Source: Pelecanus crispus
Lineage: Eukaryota; Chordata; Aves; Pelecaniformes; Pelecanidae
Reading direction: 5' to 3'
Assembly (NCBI RefSeq): GCF_030463565.1
Contig: NC_134655.1
Span: 7,762,372-7,826,371, forward strand
Length of the DNA stretch: 64,000 nucleotides
Shown here: positions 41,801-53,700 of the stretch, one piece after another
Numbering within the stretch: the stretch's first letter is position 1
How the letters are laid out: every line of letters starts with the position of its first letter
Program-made: the position numbers and the translations under genes
Notes under the pieces: generated by a model
What the model was told of the DNA's origin: nothing
The model's database searches: none
Seen by the model: the letters and a program-made list of their open reading frames with translations, nothing else

Positions 41801-44800
41801 AAGTAGGGCTGGAAGGGCTCTATCAGCTCTATTAGACTTGATCCAGCGTTACAAACAAGGAGTTTCAGGGCGGGGATGCAAATGATGCTATCTCTGCTTG
41901 TTTTGGCCTCAGGTCTGCAAGTGACAGAATTAAATTGGCACGGATTATGCCAGTTGCATTTCTAATAGCCTCTCTTTTGTGGCCTATGCTACACTGTCAG
42001 TTTTATTTCAGTTTGATTCAGTTAAGGTCTTGAGAAAATCAGCAGAGGAGTGATAAAGATTTGAGCGTTTTGCACACAGATTAATATTTGGAGGTTTATT
42101 TTAGTACTTTGGGCTAAAAAAAAAGTTTTAAACGAAAACAGGGGTTTTCATTTCTCAGGGGTGCTAACATAGCTTTGTCTTCACTATTTGCTAAGTAAAA
42201 ATTTGCTTGCAGCTTTTAAGAAGTGTACATTTTCCCCAATCCTTAAAGATTTCTAAAGGACTATAATTTACTAAGAGTTGAAGTCAGAGGCTACCCTTCC
42301 CATTCTGCATGACTTTAGGTCTGCATAACGAATGACATTGGCCTTATTAGTTATGAAGGTGATGTGTTAAACTTCTATTTTCTTGGTTCACCACTTGTAA
42401 AGCTTTAGATTGGTTGTATTTGGACCCATTTAAAACAATGTATAACAAAGCAATTTATTCTAAATAAAATAGTTGATCTGCAAAAGTGTAGAATTTTACT
42501 GCTGCATGCAGTGCTAGTTGTTGTGATGCTGTGATCAAACAAAGAATAAATATTTTCTTATGCAGTTGCAGTGAGATAGATGAATTGGTTGAAAGGACCA
42601 CTTATTTAATTCAGAACACAGCTTTCTGAGATGATGAAATATCTGTAGTTCTAGCTTAGCAATAGTGAGATTGTACGATTGAGCGCTGAACTAAGCCAAA
42701 CTTATCCCTCACCTGTGTAATTCTTCTGACTGTGGGACTGCTTGCTTATGAGTTTGCAGTTTAGCACTCTTTATAGCGCTGAATAAATGTACATAATAAT
42801 TTTCCTGATTTTTTTATTTGAAGGATTTTGCACAGTTGGCAAGTCAAAAAGTGGATCCTTCATTGGGTGCAAGGAAGGATGATTCCTTTTCTGAAACAGC
42901 ATTAAAAGACATACATCAGGAACTGATTAACTCCCATTATCATACGCACAACGAGGTGAAACGTAAGGAAGAGTTTAAGTGCCTGTTAACCCAAAAAGGT
43001 AGCAGCTTATGTAGTGAGGAAGGAGATGCGAGTAACTTCCATGCATCTACTTGTCATATAGTCAGGACGATTTTAAATGATCCCTCTACAGCCCCGACTT
43101 CTGACAGACTGCCTGGCAGAGCAGTGTACAACTCCTTTGGCTGTGGATCTTTGCTGATTACTGTTACGCAAGGCTGCAGGGTCATCGAATCTCTTGATGA
43201 AAGGGAATACCCAACACTGAATGTAGTTCGCACGCAGACAGTGTCTGATGAAGACGGTTGCAAAAAGCAAAAGGTTTACGAGACTGATGAATTCATCCAT
43301 TATTTACTAAACTACTACCAGACACCACGCTATGCACGTGTTTGCTTAGAGCCAAAAAACACTGCGAACAAGTGCAGGTGGAAGAGATTGGTGTCTGATG
43401 ATGACAGTGATTTTGACATCAGCTTGAGTAACAAACATGGTCAGCTCTTCAGAGAAGTGAGTCCCGTACAAAACCTCAACAAGAGAAATTGTAGTAGTGA
43501 TGATAATTGTAGGCTGGTGATCACTGTTGGGGAACTTGAGTCGACAGACACAGTGATAGAAAACAAGACCTATGGGGGTAGGTTTGCAAAAAAGTTGCAA
43601 GCACAGAGAAATGACTCACTCACTGTTGATAACTTACCACATGCTGGACTGAATCATTGTTTGGATTGCACTGCTGTTACTCGTGATAAGGAATTCAATC
43701 AAGAAGATGGTAGCGATGAAGGTACCGTACCATACGGGACATGTAGATCTGCTTGCAGATTGAAGGATTTGTTGGAAGAGATCAGTGATTCTGAGTACTT
43801 TAGAGAGGCACGTAGCGGCTCAATGAAGAGAACAGAAAGAAGGTGTGAAGAAATTTACAGCAATTGTAATAAAGGGTGCTTGCCTGCAAGAGCCAGGGAA
43901 AGAAAATTACTGGTTTACCTTAAAAATGTAACTCTGGAAGGTCAAGAGGAGGAAAGCAGCAAATGTAGCTTCTGTTCTAATTCTGTCTGTGAGGACTCAG
44001 CAAGGCAGTGCGAACATAGGCTTAAAAAGTCATGTAAGAGGTCTAGTAGTAAATTAAGACACGAAGGACAGAAAAATGAGAGACAATCCAGGGAAGAGGA
44101 GAGAAATGCTCACAAAATGAAGAAAAAGCGAAAAAACCTTTCTTCTAATCTTTTATCTGATGAATGTGGCTTTTCAGAGACGGACAGTTGCATGCAGCTG
44201 GAGTCGCTCAGAAAGATACAAAGAAAATGTAAGAAAATGTTCCACAACAAAGTGAAACTCAAGACACTTCACGCTGCCACGGCAGCACCAGATGTTACCC
44301 CTCATGATGGCTCGCCACTTCAGGAGACCCTCCAGAGGACAGGTGAGAAAGAGGGACACCAGAACTAAGGTGACTGAATTTGACAGGTCTCTGGCAGGTG
44401 AGGTGAGTTGCCACAGTTCTTAGTGATGAATGGTAAGTGTTTTTAAAAACAGAGTTTTAAAAAGTATAAACATAGCATAAAAAAAGAGTGTGACTTCTCT
44501 GCCGTTAAAGGTTTGTTCACTTTAGCTCAGAAACACCACGTGCAGCTGCGGTTGAAGAGTAGTATCTGTGTACTTAATTGGATAGCGGAGTATCTGTCAT
44601 GGGCATTAGCAGAGAGGTGCTTATTCTCTTAATAACCACATGCCTGCTAACAACTCAACGTGCTTTAGACAACTAAAACGTTGTTAGGCAACTCAATATG
44701 TGGTACATGTGGGTGGGAAGTAGTGTCTGAAATTAGTGAATATATATACAGGTAGTCATCTGATCTCCATACAGAATTACTACGTTTCTGGCTATTGTTA

Positions 44801-45070
44801 CTCACAGCCCTTTCACAATTTACTGTGCTTTCAGTTCGTTGGTGGATACCTTACAGCTACCTCCTCATACCTTTTCCTTCCCTGCCCCCCGGCAAACTAA
44901 TTTCAAGTAACTTTTTCATATACCTATCTACAGGAGATGAGAGGAAATTAATGTTGAGAAGAGAGATGGATGCAGATGTCAGAGGATGCCCTCTATTTCC
45001 TCTTGAGATAATTCAGACAAACCCCTGCTCAGATACTTTCTGTGGAGCAGAGCCCAGAAGAGGATGCTGA
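38876..45070 (+). CDS. AKAP17B: AKAP17B-like protein, partial: N-terminal exon(s) not found
   Basis: Four exons recognised: 38876-39000, 41321-41552, 42824-44342 and 44934-45070. All have AG/GT borders and phases that join in frame, giving about 670 codons to a TGA at 45068-45070. The second exon encodes [19 protein letters not shown], against LLAQRNLQSIRLIAELLSR in AKAP17A, and the first begins [20 protein letters not shown], against VSFDSTKHLSDASIKKRQLE. AKAP17A is a PKA-anchoring, splicing-associated protein. The place beside PGRMC1 fits AKAP17B as remembered. The large third exon is Ser/Cys/Lys-rich with a basic tail near KMKKKRKN and an unusual block [20 protein letters not shown]. The first exon has an in-frame stop just upstream and no ATG, so an upstream exon must exist, yet the RRM-like AKAP17A N-terminus is not visible. 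It is convergent with PGRMC1. A poly(A) signal candidate is at 46178-46183. Confidence 0.72.
39164..39706 (+). mobile_element. Solo ERV LTR (ERVL-like), 543 bp, intact ends
   Basis: Starts TGTCCTGGTTTCGGCTGGGA and ends GGGGCTAAACCACGACA, so it has TG...CA termini, and it is flanked on both sides by the 5-bp target duplication GTGTT (39159-39163 and 39707-39711). An ATTAAA signal sits near 39570. No internal retroviral genes are present, so this is a solo LTR left by recombination. A 5-bp duplication is typical of class III (ERVL-like) elements. It lies in the intron between the first two recognised AKAP17B-like exons, same strand. Confidence 0.93.
39775..39838 (+). mobile_element. Old CR1 3'-end scrap
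   Basis: Reads AAAGGTTGGACAAGAGACAT and then GAGGTCCCTTTCAGATTGGA, the CR1 3' UTR motif before the terminal octamers, with several substitutions. Confidence 0.7.
40380..40887 (-). mobile_element. ERV LTR, inverted and 3'-truncated
   Basis: On the minus strand it opens TGTGCTGGTTTTGGCTGGGG at 40887 and runs through CCTATTAAACTGTCTTTATC, then ends near 40380 without the terminal ...ACCACAACA block. It is related to the solo LTR at 39164-39706 but GC-rich and clearly a different subfamily. No target duplication can be paired because one end is lost. Confidence 0.85.
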
Positions 45071-48000
45071 ACGGCTACTATATAATAGCTCTTAAGTTTT
45101 TATATAGAAGTGGGAGAAGAAAGCCCTTTGACCGTTAAAAGGTGTATGAAATACAGGGTTTTTTGCTTAGGTAACTCCTTCGGTTAACTCCAGTCGAATA
45201 TCTAACTGGTGTAGCGAGCCACAAAACCAGAATCTGTGTTTGCCTTTTTGGATGACAGAGGACCAAAACTTTCCCCAGGGCCAGACAAACTTCCATGGAC
45301 CAGTTGCTAAGAATTTGAAATGTTACACATGGAGATCTCAGAGTGTTATATTCTGATTAAATGTAGGGAACCATGTAAATATCAAAGTTACCGTATTTAG
45401 TAATAACGAGTCATTGGAAAAAAACATAGCTATGTAAATCCTAGAGCAAGCATATGAAGTGCTTCCTCAGATTGTTAAAATGATGGGACTGGAAGGTGTG
45501 GGGGACATTTATACTCAATTGTGGGAAGTAATAGATATCCAGAGATGGAAAAAATCCCATCTTCTGTAAAACCCACACTGGAAAAATGCTTGTTTTCTAT
45601 TTATGATTCTAGAGGTGTTTCTGAAAACTTGCTGGTCTTTGGGAGGACGCATTTCACTGAACTTGTGCTAGATGTAGTGCTTCCAGGGATCTGAATGATT
45701 GTTTAAGCAAAGCTCTGAATGTTAGATCGTGAAAGGGCAGTGCTTGTCAGCGTGCTGACAGTCCCCATATATATATATGCAGGTTGAAAATTCGTTCACA
45801 AGATTTAAAAATGTGCCCTTTTGAATGCACATGCAGTGAGATAGCTATTTAGTATGAGTTTGCTTACAAATAATTCCCAGAGGAATTGTCAAATGTTGTC
45901 AGATTTGTGCTGCATGTAGGTAAAAATGTGAAAACGCAGTCTAGGAGCTTGAGTTATATCCATATTTATTCAGCTGGCTATATTTAGAAGACGGCCACAA
46001 TTGCTTTTGGACCAAGTCCCTTAGCAAGATATAGAGGACCAGTTCTAAGTTCAATACACTGACTATTTCAGCTTTCATTTTTGTATGCTTTATTTATTAC
46101 ATGTCAATATACTAAATTAATGTGATGATGTTGCCTTCATTACATAGAATCTTACCCATGTTTGTAACGTCTGCGCTAATAAATAAGTAATTAAAAAAAA
46201 AAAAAGTAATTGTTCATGGTAGATAGGTTTTCCCCCAGTGTTCAATACTGGTGATTCCTACAGGCTTCTAAGCCAGTTGTTATCAATCTTCTCTGTTCAC
46301 ATGTTCAGATGCTGAGTGCCTTTTCAGGGTCATGAATGACAAATGGTTGCTACTCAAAGTACTGTTAATCTATTACTTTTATCTAAAAAGATCTTATTTT
46401 CTTGACATAAATATTTTCTGACTATTTTGGAGAACATTTATGCCCCTCTTAAGTCTCCTTTTTGGTAATTTATACAGTTATAATGAGGATCAACTATTGT
46501 ATTTGTTGACCATGTAAAACATTTCAGTTGCACTGATGTGACATACCAAGGGTGGATTTTCTCTATGCAATATTTGCAAATTAAAGATGACAAAACTTCC
46601 CCCTCTGCAATCTATAGACAGTTCTGTGTGCATAAGTACCCATTTCCCATGAAACAGGCCCTTTGATTACAGGTGAGGAAGTATTTCTTTCTGTTAATCT
46701 GGGGGAGCAGGAACTCAAGATTTCCTTCGGTGTAAACTTCCAATGTTTTATCAACATGTTGGCACAATATTCAATAACAAATAAATACAGCAGTTGTGTA
46801 ATTGCTTCTTGTGTTCACCTATATTGATTTAAATTGATAAAGCAAATCCTCTATCTCCAAGCCCTCAATCTGTGTAAAATGTTGCTAGTAAATAAAATAT
46901 GTGTATACTTTAAAATGTGAGACACCATTGTAATCTTCATACTGAGAGAGAACTTTTGGGTTTCCTATTTGTTTACAGGTGGCATTATTTAGAACCTCTT
47001 TTCAGGTGTTTTAGTATTAATTCTTTACTTTTCCTATCGACACACTTAATTTGAGCCCCATCCTTTCATACGCTGGACTGTTCAGTATAATTTTGTTTAT
47101 TGTCCTGAAGGCTAATCTTTAAAGATACATATAACAGTTTGCTTTAAAACTTTTTAAATACATAGCTTTGTAGATTACATTTCAATAGTTATAAATGTCA
47201 CGTCTCAAGTATGAAAGTTACAGAATGTTTAGATGCTTAGAACATTTAATAGGTGAAAAGATACATTAAAAGCAGCATTTATACAGTTCAGCAATGGAAA
47301 TGTATAATATTGCTGGCATAATTTCACACCTTTCAGTTTGAGCCTGGCGTGTGCTCTTGTACTCAGCTGGTGTTTCAAGAGGGTTTTGGTTTTTTTTTTT
47401 ATGGAAACACTGTTTACTCTGACATGTATGAAGTAGGGCCCTGAGACTGCAGATCTTGCAATCAAATCAGACTTTCCATACAGAACTAATGAAAATTCCT
47501 CCTAATAAGAGCTAGCGAGAACAGAAGTCTTCTCCGGAGAGCTGTCTGAACCAGGCTTGTTACCAGAAATACATGGCCAGTTGGCTGTACCTCGTGCTGA
47601 ATGCTGAAGTCGAAGTCCTACAGGCTGTTTTTAAAGCAGAAATACGCAATGCCCATTACTACATCAGTCCACCTGCTTGAAATACAAGAATAAGGCAATT
47701 ATGATATAAAGCCCTTTCTTCTTAATCCAGCGATTCCAGGCAATGCACAGAAATGCCTCACCTCTTGTAAAACCCCTTGCATAACTCTCAACATAGGCAT
47801 TCAGTACTGAACTTTTTTTTTTGTTTAACTGAAACAGCGTAAGAGCGAGCTAATAAAGATGATTAAGAGCAGGCAGAGTCCAGATAAAAGAACATCTGAA
47901 TTTTACAAAGCAGTTGACAGCATGCCAGAACTGGTTGGGAACAAGATGCTACTTGATTGTTTTGATTTGTCCTAGAGCTGCTCACGTGTGCCTGCGTGAC

Positions 48001-48892
48001 ACACACAAGTAACGGGTGATTGCACACTTCAGATGAGGGAGATTGTGGACAGTCTCTGATCTTAGTTGGTCATCGGGTCCTACTTGGTTAATGTACAATC
48101 TGTTAAGCTACCTGGCATGGTTCTTTTTGCTTAGTCATTGCAGCCAGTCGCTGTTGAAGGAAGGGATGAGGTTGCAATGAACAGAGAGTAAAAAAGAAGC
48201 TAAAACCCATCTGTTTTCTCCAGAGCTTCAGAAGAAAATAAAACCCATACCTGCTGCTTCATGAAACCACTGCTTTTGTGATTCGCTGCCTCTCCTTTCA
48301 CAATAAATTCTCTTTGTTGTCTCTGAAAAAGTAGTGGTCTTACCAAAGTGTAATACTTCCTTCCCAAGAGGCACAGATGCTTAACATTAAGCTTTGCCTT
48401 ATGTTACTACCAGTTTTCTGGGTAGGTTTTTTTTATTATTATTATTATTTGTGATGCATCACGTTGTAACATACAGATTAATACTTAAAACCGTGTTCAG
48501 TTCCTCAGAATACATTATGGACTAACTTAAGAGTCAGATGGTTGGGTCCACTGAAGGGTAGGTTACAGCCTAGCCGACTTCCATGGCATGACTGCCTTCC
48601 AAAGCTCCAGCTTTTGCTCCATGTTAACAATTACTTGGGCCTTCTTATGCCTAATTCTGTTTTTGCAACAGCAAAGCATACTGTACGACATGAACATGTT
48701 CTATATTTAATATTCTGTTGAAGTTATACTACAGAACCGCATTTACAGGCATTCAGCTAGAACATACACTCAGTCTATGTGTTGGATGATGTAAGACATT
48801 GGAGAAAGACAATATAAAACTTGAAACGTTGGGGGAGGATTAAATATTAGTTGCAGTAAATAAAACCAAACACCGCCATTACACAAGAGTAT
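45071..48892. other. AKAP17B-like 3' UTR and spacer to PGRMC1
   Basis: AT-rich DNA after the AKAP17B-like stop. Plus-strand AATAAA hexamers occur near 46178, 46777, 46886, 48236 and 48303. The true end was not resolved. No further coding exon was recognised. Simple T and TTA runs occur near 47.39 and 48.43 kb. Confidence 0.5.
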
Positions 48893-48898
48893 TTTATT
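48893..48898 (-). terminator. PGRMC1: Probable PGRMC1 poly(A) signal
   Basis: AATAAA on the gene strand about 1.87 kb past the PGRMC1 stop, consistent with the long 3' UTR of this gene in other vertebrates. Hexamers nearer the stop were not excluded. Confidence 0.45.
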
Positions 48899-50765
48899 TT
48901 CTGCCTTAAACAAATAAAAGCACATTTCCAATTTGAGGTAAGCCATTAGTAGTAGTTTGCAGAGTATAAATGTCTCTAAAAATAAAATAGCAACACAAAG
49001 GTCATGACAAGATTTACATTTATGTCTAGACCTTCTCTAGGTAGTTCATACAGTACCACTTCACGCAAGCTATCTGGCTTAAACAACTGCACTCTTCATT
49101 TGAAAGCCCAGTGTAACTAAAAGAAAATGCCATGAAAGTGTTAGGACTGAGGGAAAGTCAGTTGTTCTCACCACAGATGGTCTCAGGCACTTTAACATGT
49201 TGTGTTAACTTGTTTATGAAAGCTGCTGTTGTGCAATGCACTCTACTTTCAAACAATTTTGCCTAGTGTACACCTTCCCACTCAGGGCTCCGTTCATTGT
49301 TTCGGTCATGTCACCAAATAGAAACAACTTGGCTGAACAGCCGAACCCGAGAAACTAAATACAGGGCACTATACCAGACAGGCACCCACGCAGAATCACC
49401 TGGACAAGAAACATGTTTACGAGTGATCAACAATCCTTAGTTATCTCCTTGGAATTTCTGAGAAAGCTTTGCAGAAGTATTTTGGATGATGAAGGAGCGC
49501 ATTTACATTTTTCCTTGGTCAAATCCGTTTATCCAGCCCCTCTGGTAGGAGACCAGGTTACATAGTCGGAACAAACCTAGTAATTAAGCAAAGATGTGAG
49601 CTAAGAGAGCAAGTAAGTAAAAAGCAATTCAAAGGTCAGGTCCCCCAGGTATAGCATTGCTGGTTATGCATGAGATTGCGCCGTTTCTTTTAATGGCAAC
49701 GTTCTAAAGCAACAAAGGCCTCAACACAGAAACGGCTTACTCCATGTTATTTTATTTTGTACAGGAAACTTAGTACGAGTTACATTGACCAGTAACATTT
49801 TTCTGCTAGTTAAAGCTGCAGGTACAAAAGCATTTGTTAATCATGCCATACCAGCAAGTCTTTTTTAGGCCTAGGAATCAATAGCAGCTAATCTTCCCTG
49901 TTTAATGTAATTTCATGAAAATTCACAGAAGAGTTTTACTAAGAGGAAAAGTGAATGAATAGTAGTCCAGTCAAGTCACACTTCATGGTGTACCTGGTTT
50001 TTAGGGATGCCTACTTACACTCAGTATCTAAACCTTTGTAACACTTCAGATGTGCTTTAAAAGTAAACAAATAATATTAATCCATGCATAATTATGCATG
50101 ACTGAATACATCAAGTATTCATCAGTCCTTATTAATTTTGTAAGTATCTAAAAGTGATTTAACCTCTCAAAAATTGTTACCTAGTTTTAAAGAAGTTAGT
50201 GTTTCATCTGTAAGCCGCTATATAACTCCTTAAAAGCCAAATTATCTTACATAATACTGAATTACATTGCACCACAAATGAGTATGATGCCTCATGGACA
50301 AATAAAATATAGCTCCTTTTCTAAAGGAATTACAACGCAAGGCTGAGATCCTGCAGAAGCTAACACAAAACAAGATTTAGTGGAATTTGTGTTGCATATG
50401 TGAAGTTACTCTTGTGCTTGTGTCCACAGTGCTAGGTTGCTAATGAAAAACTAGATTTCAACCTACTCTGCACTAAATGGTGATAGAAGAAAAACAGTAA
50501 TAGTCCTTTATTGCCAAAATTGCAGTTTACTTTAGCACAGAAGTTTTTCGTGCATACTTCAGATTATGCAGTTTTAAAGGAAGACAGATCTTCGACCTTT
50601 AGTAGTTTACCACTGAATTTGGAAAGGAAACCTTTGAAAAGAAACAGTTCACTGTAACTTTGGACCTTTTGTAAGCATTGCTGCTGTAGCAACTTGTAAA
50701 ACAGAAGTGGAATGTTACAAATGATCCTTTACGATTCAATAATAGATGGTTCCTCACTGCACTCT

Positions 50766-53700
50766 CTAGTCTTTCTTTGCATCCTGGGCATCTTTTTCTT
50801 CTTCATCAGAGTATACAGTGGGTTCCTCCCCTTCCTTCAGCAGCTTACCAACATAGTGATACTTAACTGGGGGGAAAAAAAAAGAGAATCCAAGTCATTA
50901 TTCTGCCCTGAATATGTACCTTTGTTAACTCCTATGTCTGTTTCCTGAATTAACAAAATGCCTATATTATAATAAAACAGCTCTCAGCAACTTATTCCAA
51001 ACACTAGGGAGAAGGAGAAGAGCTGAAATCAACTACCTGAACTACTGTTAATGTTGTAGTAAGTGTAAGAAACATGCAAAGTGAATGTAACTATAATTCT
51101 CCTATTGCCTAAGCCAAAGGATGAATGAATGTAAAGACACATGTAAACTGAGGGACTCATACAGCTAAAGAAACAGAATCCTGGATTAGATTATTTTTCT
51201 TGCCAATGTCAAAGCTAGTTTTGCAATCAATGGCATTGTTATACTATTTACGTTACGTATTATATACACACGCACATACGTATGTGCACACATGTCCACA
51301 ACTTTCAAAGGTTTTTATTTTTTTGTAATGTATGTTGAAAATATCCAATAGGACAGAAGAGAGATCCTTTCTCCCAAATATAAAGATGAATCTGTTATCC
51401 GATTATGCAGCTAAGCCTCTGCCTTACATCTCCTTTTGAACATGTGAAAATGCCAAGATCATATACATGTAAGAACTCAAGAGCTATGCTGTGTTGCCCA
51501 TCTGTCAACTTCAACACGGCAAAAGATGCCCCTGACTACAGGTATTTTGGACTAGCATTGTTGTTATTATTAATAAGAATTCAAAGCAACTAATTGCCAA
51601 ATTTCCTAGAAACACAGTAACAAAAAGAGTACAGTCCACTGTCAGTCCTGATGCCCGACTCTTGAAATGCTGGATTTAAACGCTAGTTTAGGTCAGATAT
51701 TTGGTAGCATAGTTCTGCTTTCTGCGACATACTTGTTAGCATAATAAAACAGCCATTCAGTGTGGCATGATTAACAGCCTTGATTAAGACAGGAAGGGCG
51801 CCAAAATAGTAGGGGCACATCAGGTCAGGACTGAGATGTTCTAATGACATTATGTGGAGGAAAGCCCATTCTAGCTAGTGATAGTAAATCTTTAATAATG
51901 AACACTAGATTTAAAAACAAAAACCATTTGATTTCCACTATACTACTTTTTTTGTATATGCAATTTCCATCATATATGTGTGTGTGTATATATATGTATA
52001 TAAAAAAATTCATCAAGACAAACAACTAATACAATTGTCTTATCTAAGTGGAAATAATCCCTTTGGTTTTCATTTGCCTAAAAGGCATCATGAGATATGG
52101 AGGAATTATTTTTCATCAACAAGATACACAATAGGAGGGGGAAAAAAAAATCATACCAGTGGGCATGCCCTGGTACAAGATCAACACAGCAATTTCCATA
52201 AAACTGTGCTTTGATGTTCTTTTTGAGCAGCAAGTTGAGGCACATGACAGAAAACAGTTGGAATTGCCTTTTTTAAACTTTTAATACTAAGCATAAAAAA
52301 CCAAGACAACTATGAAAGTGACTTCCTTTTGTTAAATCTCAAGTGTGCAAGTTGCCTTTTTCCTCTGCCACTCTGGCCATCACTGGCACGGTAACAACCA
52401 GGCTGCTTGCAAGCACAGAGGTGGCATTTGCCCATTCCTGATCACCTTCTGGGGGAGAAAGTCAGCTGGATACAGTTGTCCATTAATTGGATAAAGCCAC
52501 CAGCAAGGCCATGCAGAATAACTTATTTAGAGTAAAAAAAAGTTATATCAAGAGCTCCAAGGGGGAAAGGCCTAGTTTAAACAGTCTCAAAAAGGCCTAG
52601 TTTAAACAAAACTCAAAAAACCCAAGATGTAATAATTCAAATGTTACTCTTATTTCTGAGAACCTGAACAGGACATAAACTTCATTTTTCAGAGCATTAA
52701 AATCTAATTGTCTCTATAGATGGGGTCTTAACTGTATGAAAAACATGATCGGAATTTCCAATTCTTGTCAACTTTTTGGGTGGTCTTGTAGATCTTATCC
52801 TATGACAGAGTGCTTCCATTTCTCCTACTGTTCTGTAAGGATCAGAGGGAGGGAGAACACAGAAGGAAAACCTGACATTTCTCTTAATTCTTGTGTAACA
52901 GTCATTTGAGTAATACTTAGTAAACTGAGATATTAACTCAAAGTGAGTTCCCAGACTGATGCTTCCAGCTGGTAACAGCCTTTTAACCATTGCTTCCCTT
53001 ATATTACACACTACTTAGCTACTTCTTTGTAAATAGGTTTAAAATTGCTTACAAGTGAATTGTGACTCCCAGTCCCTCAAGGTCTCTTGCTGTGTAGGGT
53101 TGAGATCAGAGAGGTCATCATAGTCATCCTTCAGAGCCTCCTTATCCAGGCAGAAAGTGGCAAGCCCTCGGGATGCATCTCTTCCAGCAAAAATCCCATA
53201 CGGGCCCTCTTTAAAATAAAAACATAAGCAGCATTATTACAGAGGTAATGGATGCTGTATGATCTTCATGGATCAGAGTCCCCAAACTGAAACAGATGAT
53301 GAGTTCCTACCCTGGTCAGACTTCTGAAATGTTTTTTAAGTTTTATTCTACTTGGTAGTAAGGAAAAACAGAGGAAGAGGACAAGAAACAAAACCATGGG
53401 AAGAGATACTGAGTTTGCTGAAACACCAAGACAATGAACCACACAACGTTGCATGGAACATACAAACAGCGTAAGAATAAGCACACAAACTGGGAAGCAC
53501 ATCCTCAGAAAGAGGAACAGAGGAAGGATTTGTAAGTCTGAGGTGAAACAGAAGTTTTCTAAGAGATGCTTCTGACTTAAAGAGCTGAAAGGATGACTTG
53601 ACAGAAAATGTGGTGGAGATACTAGAAATGGCCAACTTGGAAGAAACATCTATTAAAACTCTCAAAACGCAAGATGAAGTCAAATGATTAAAACATGCAA

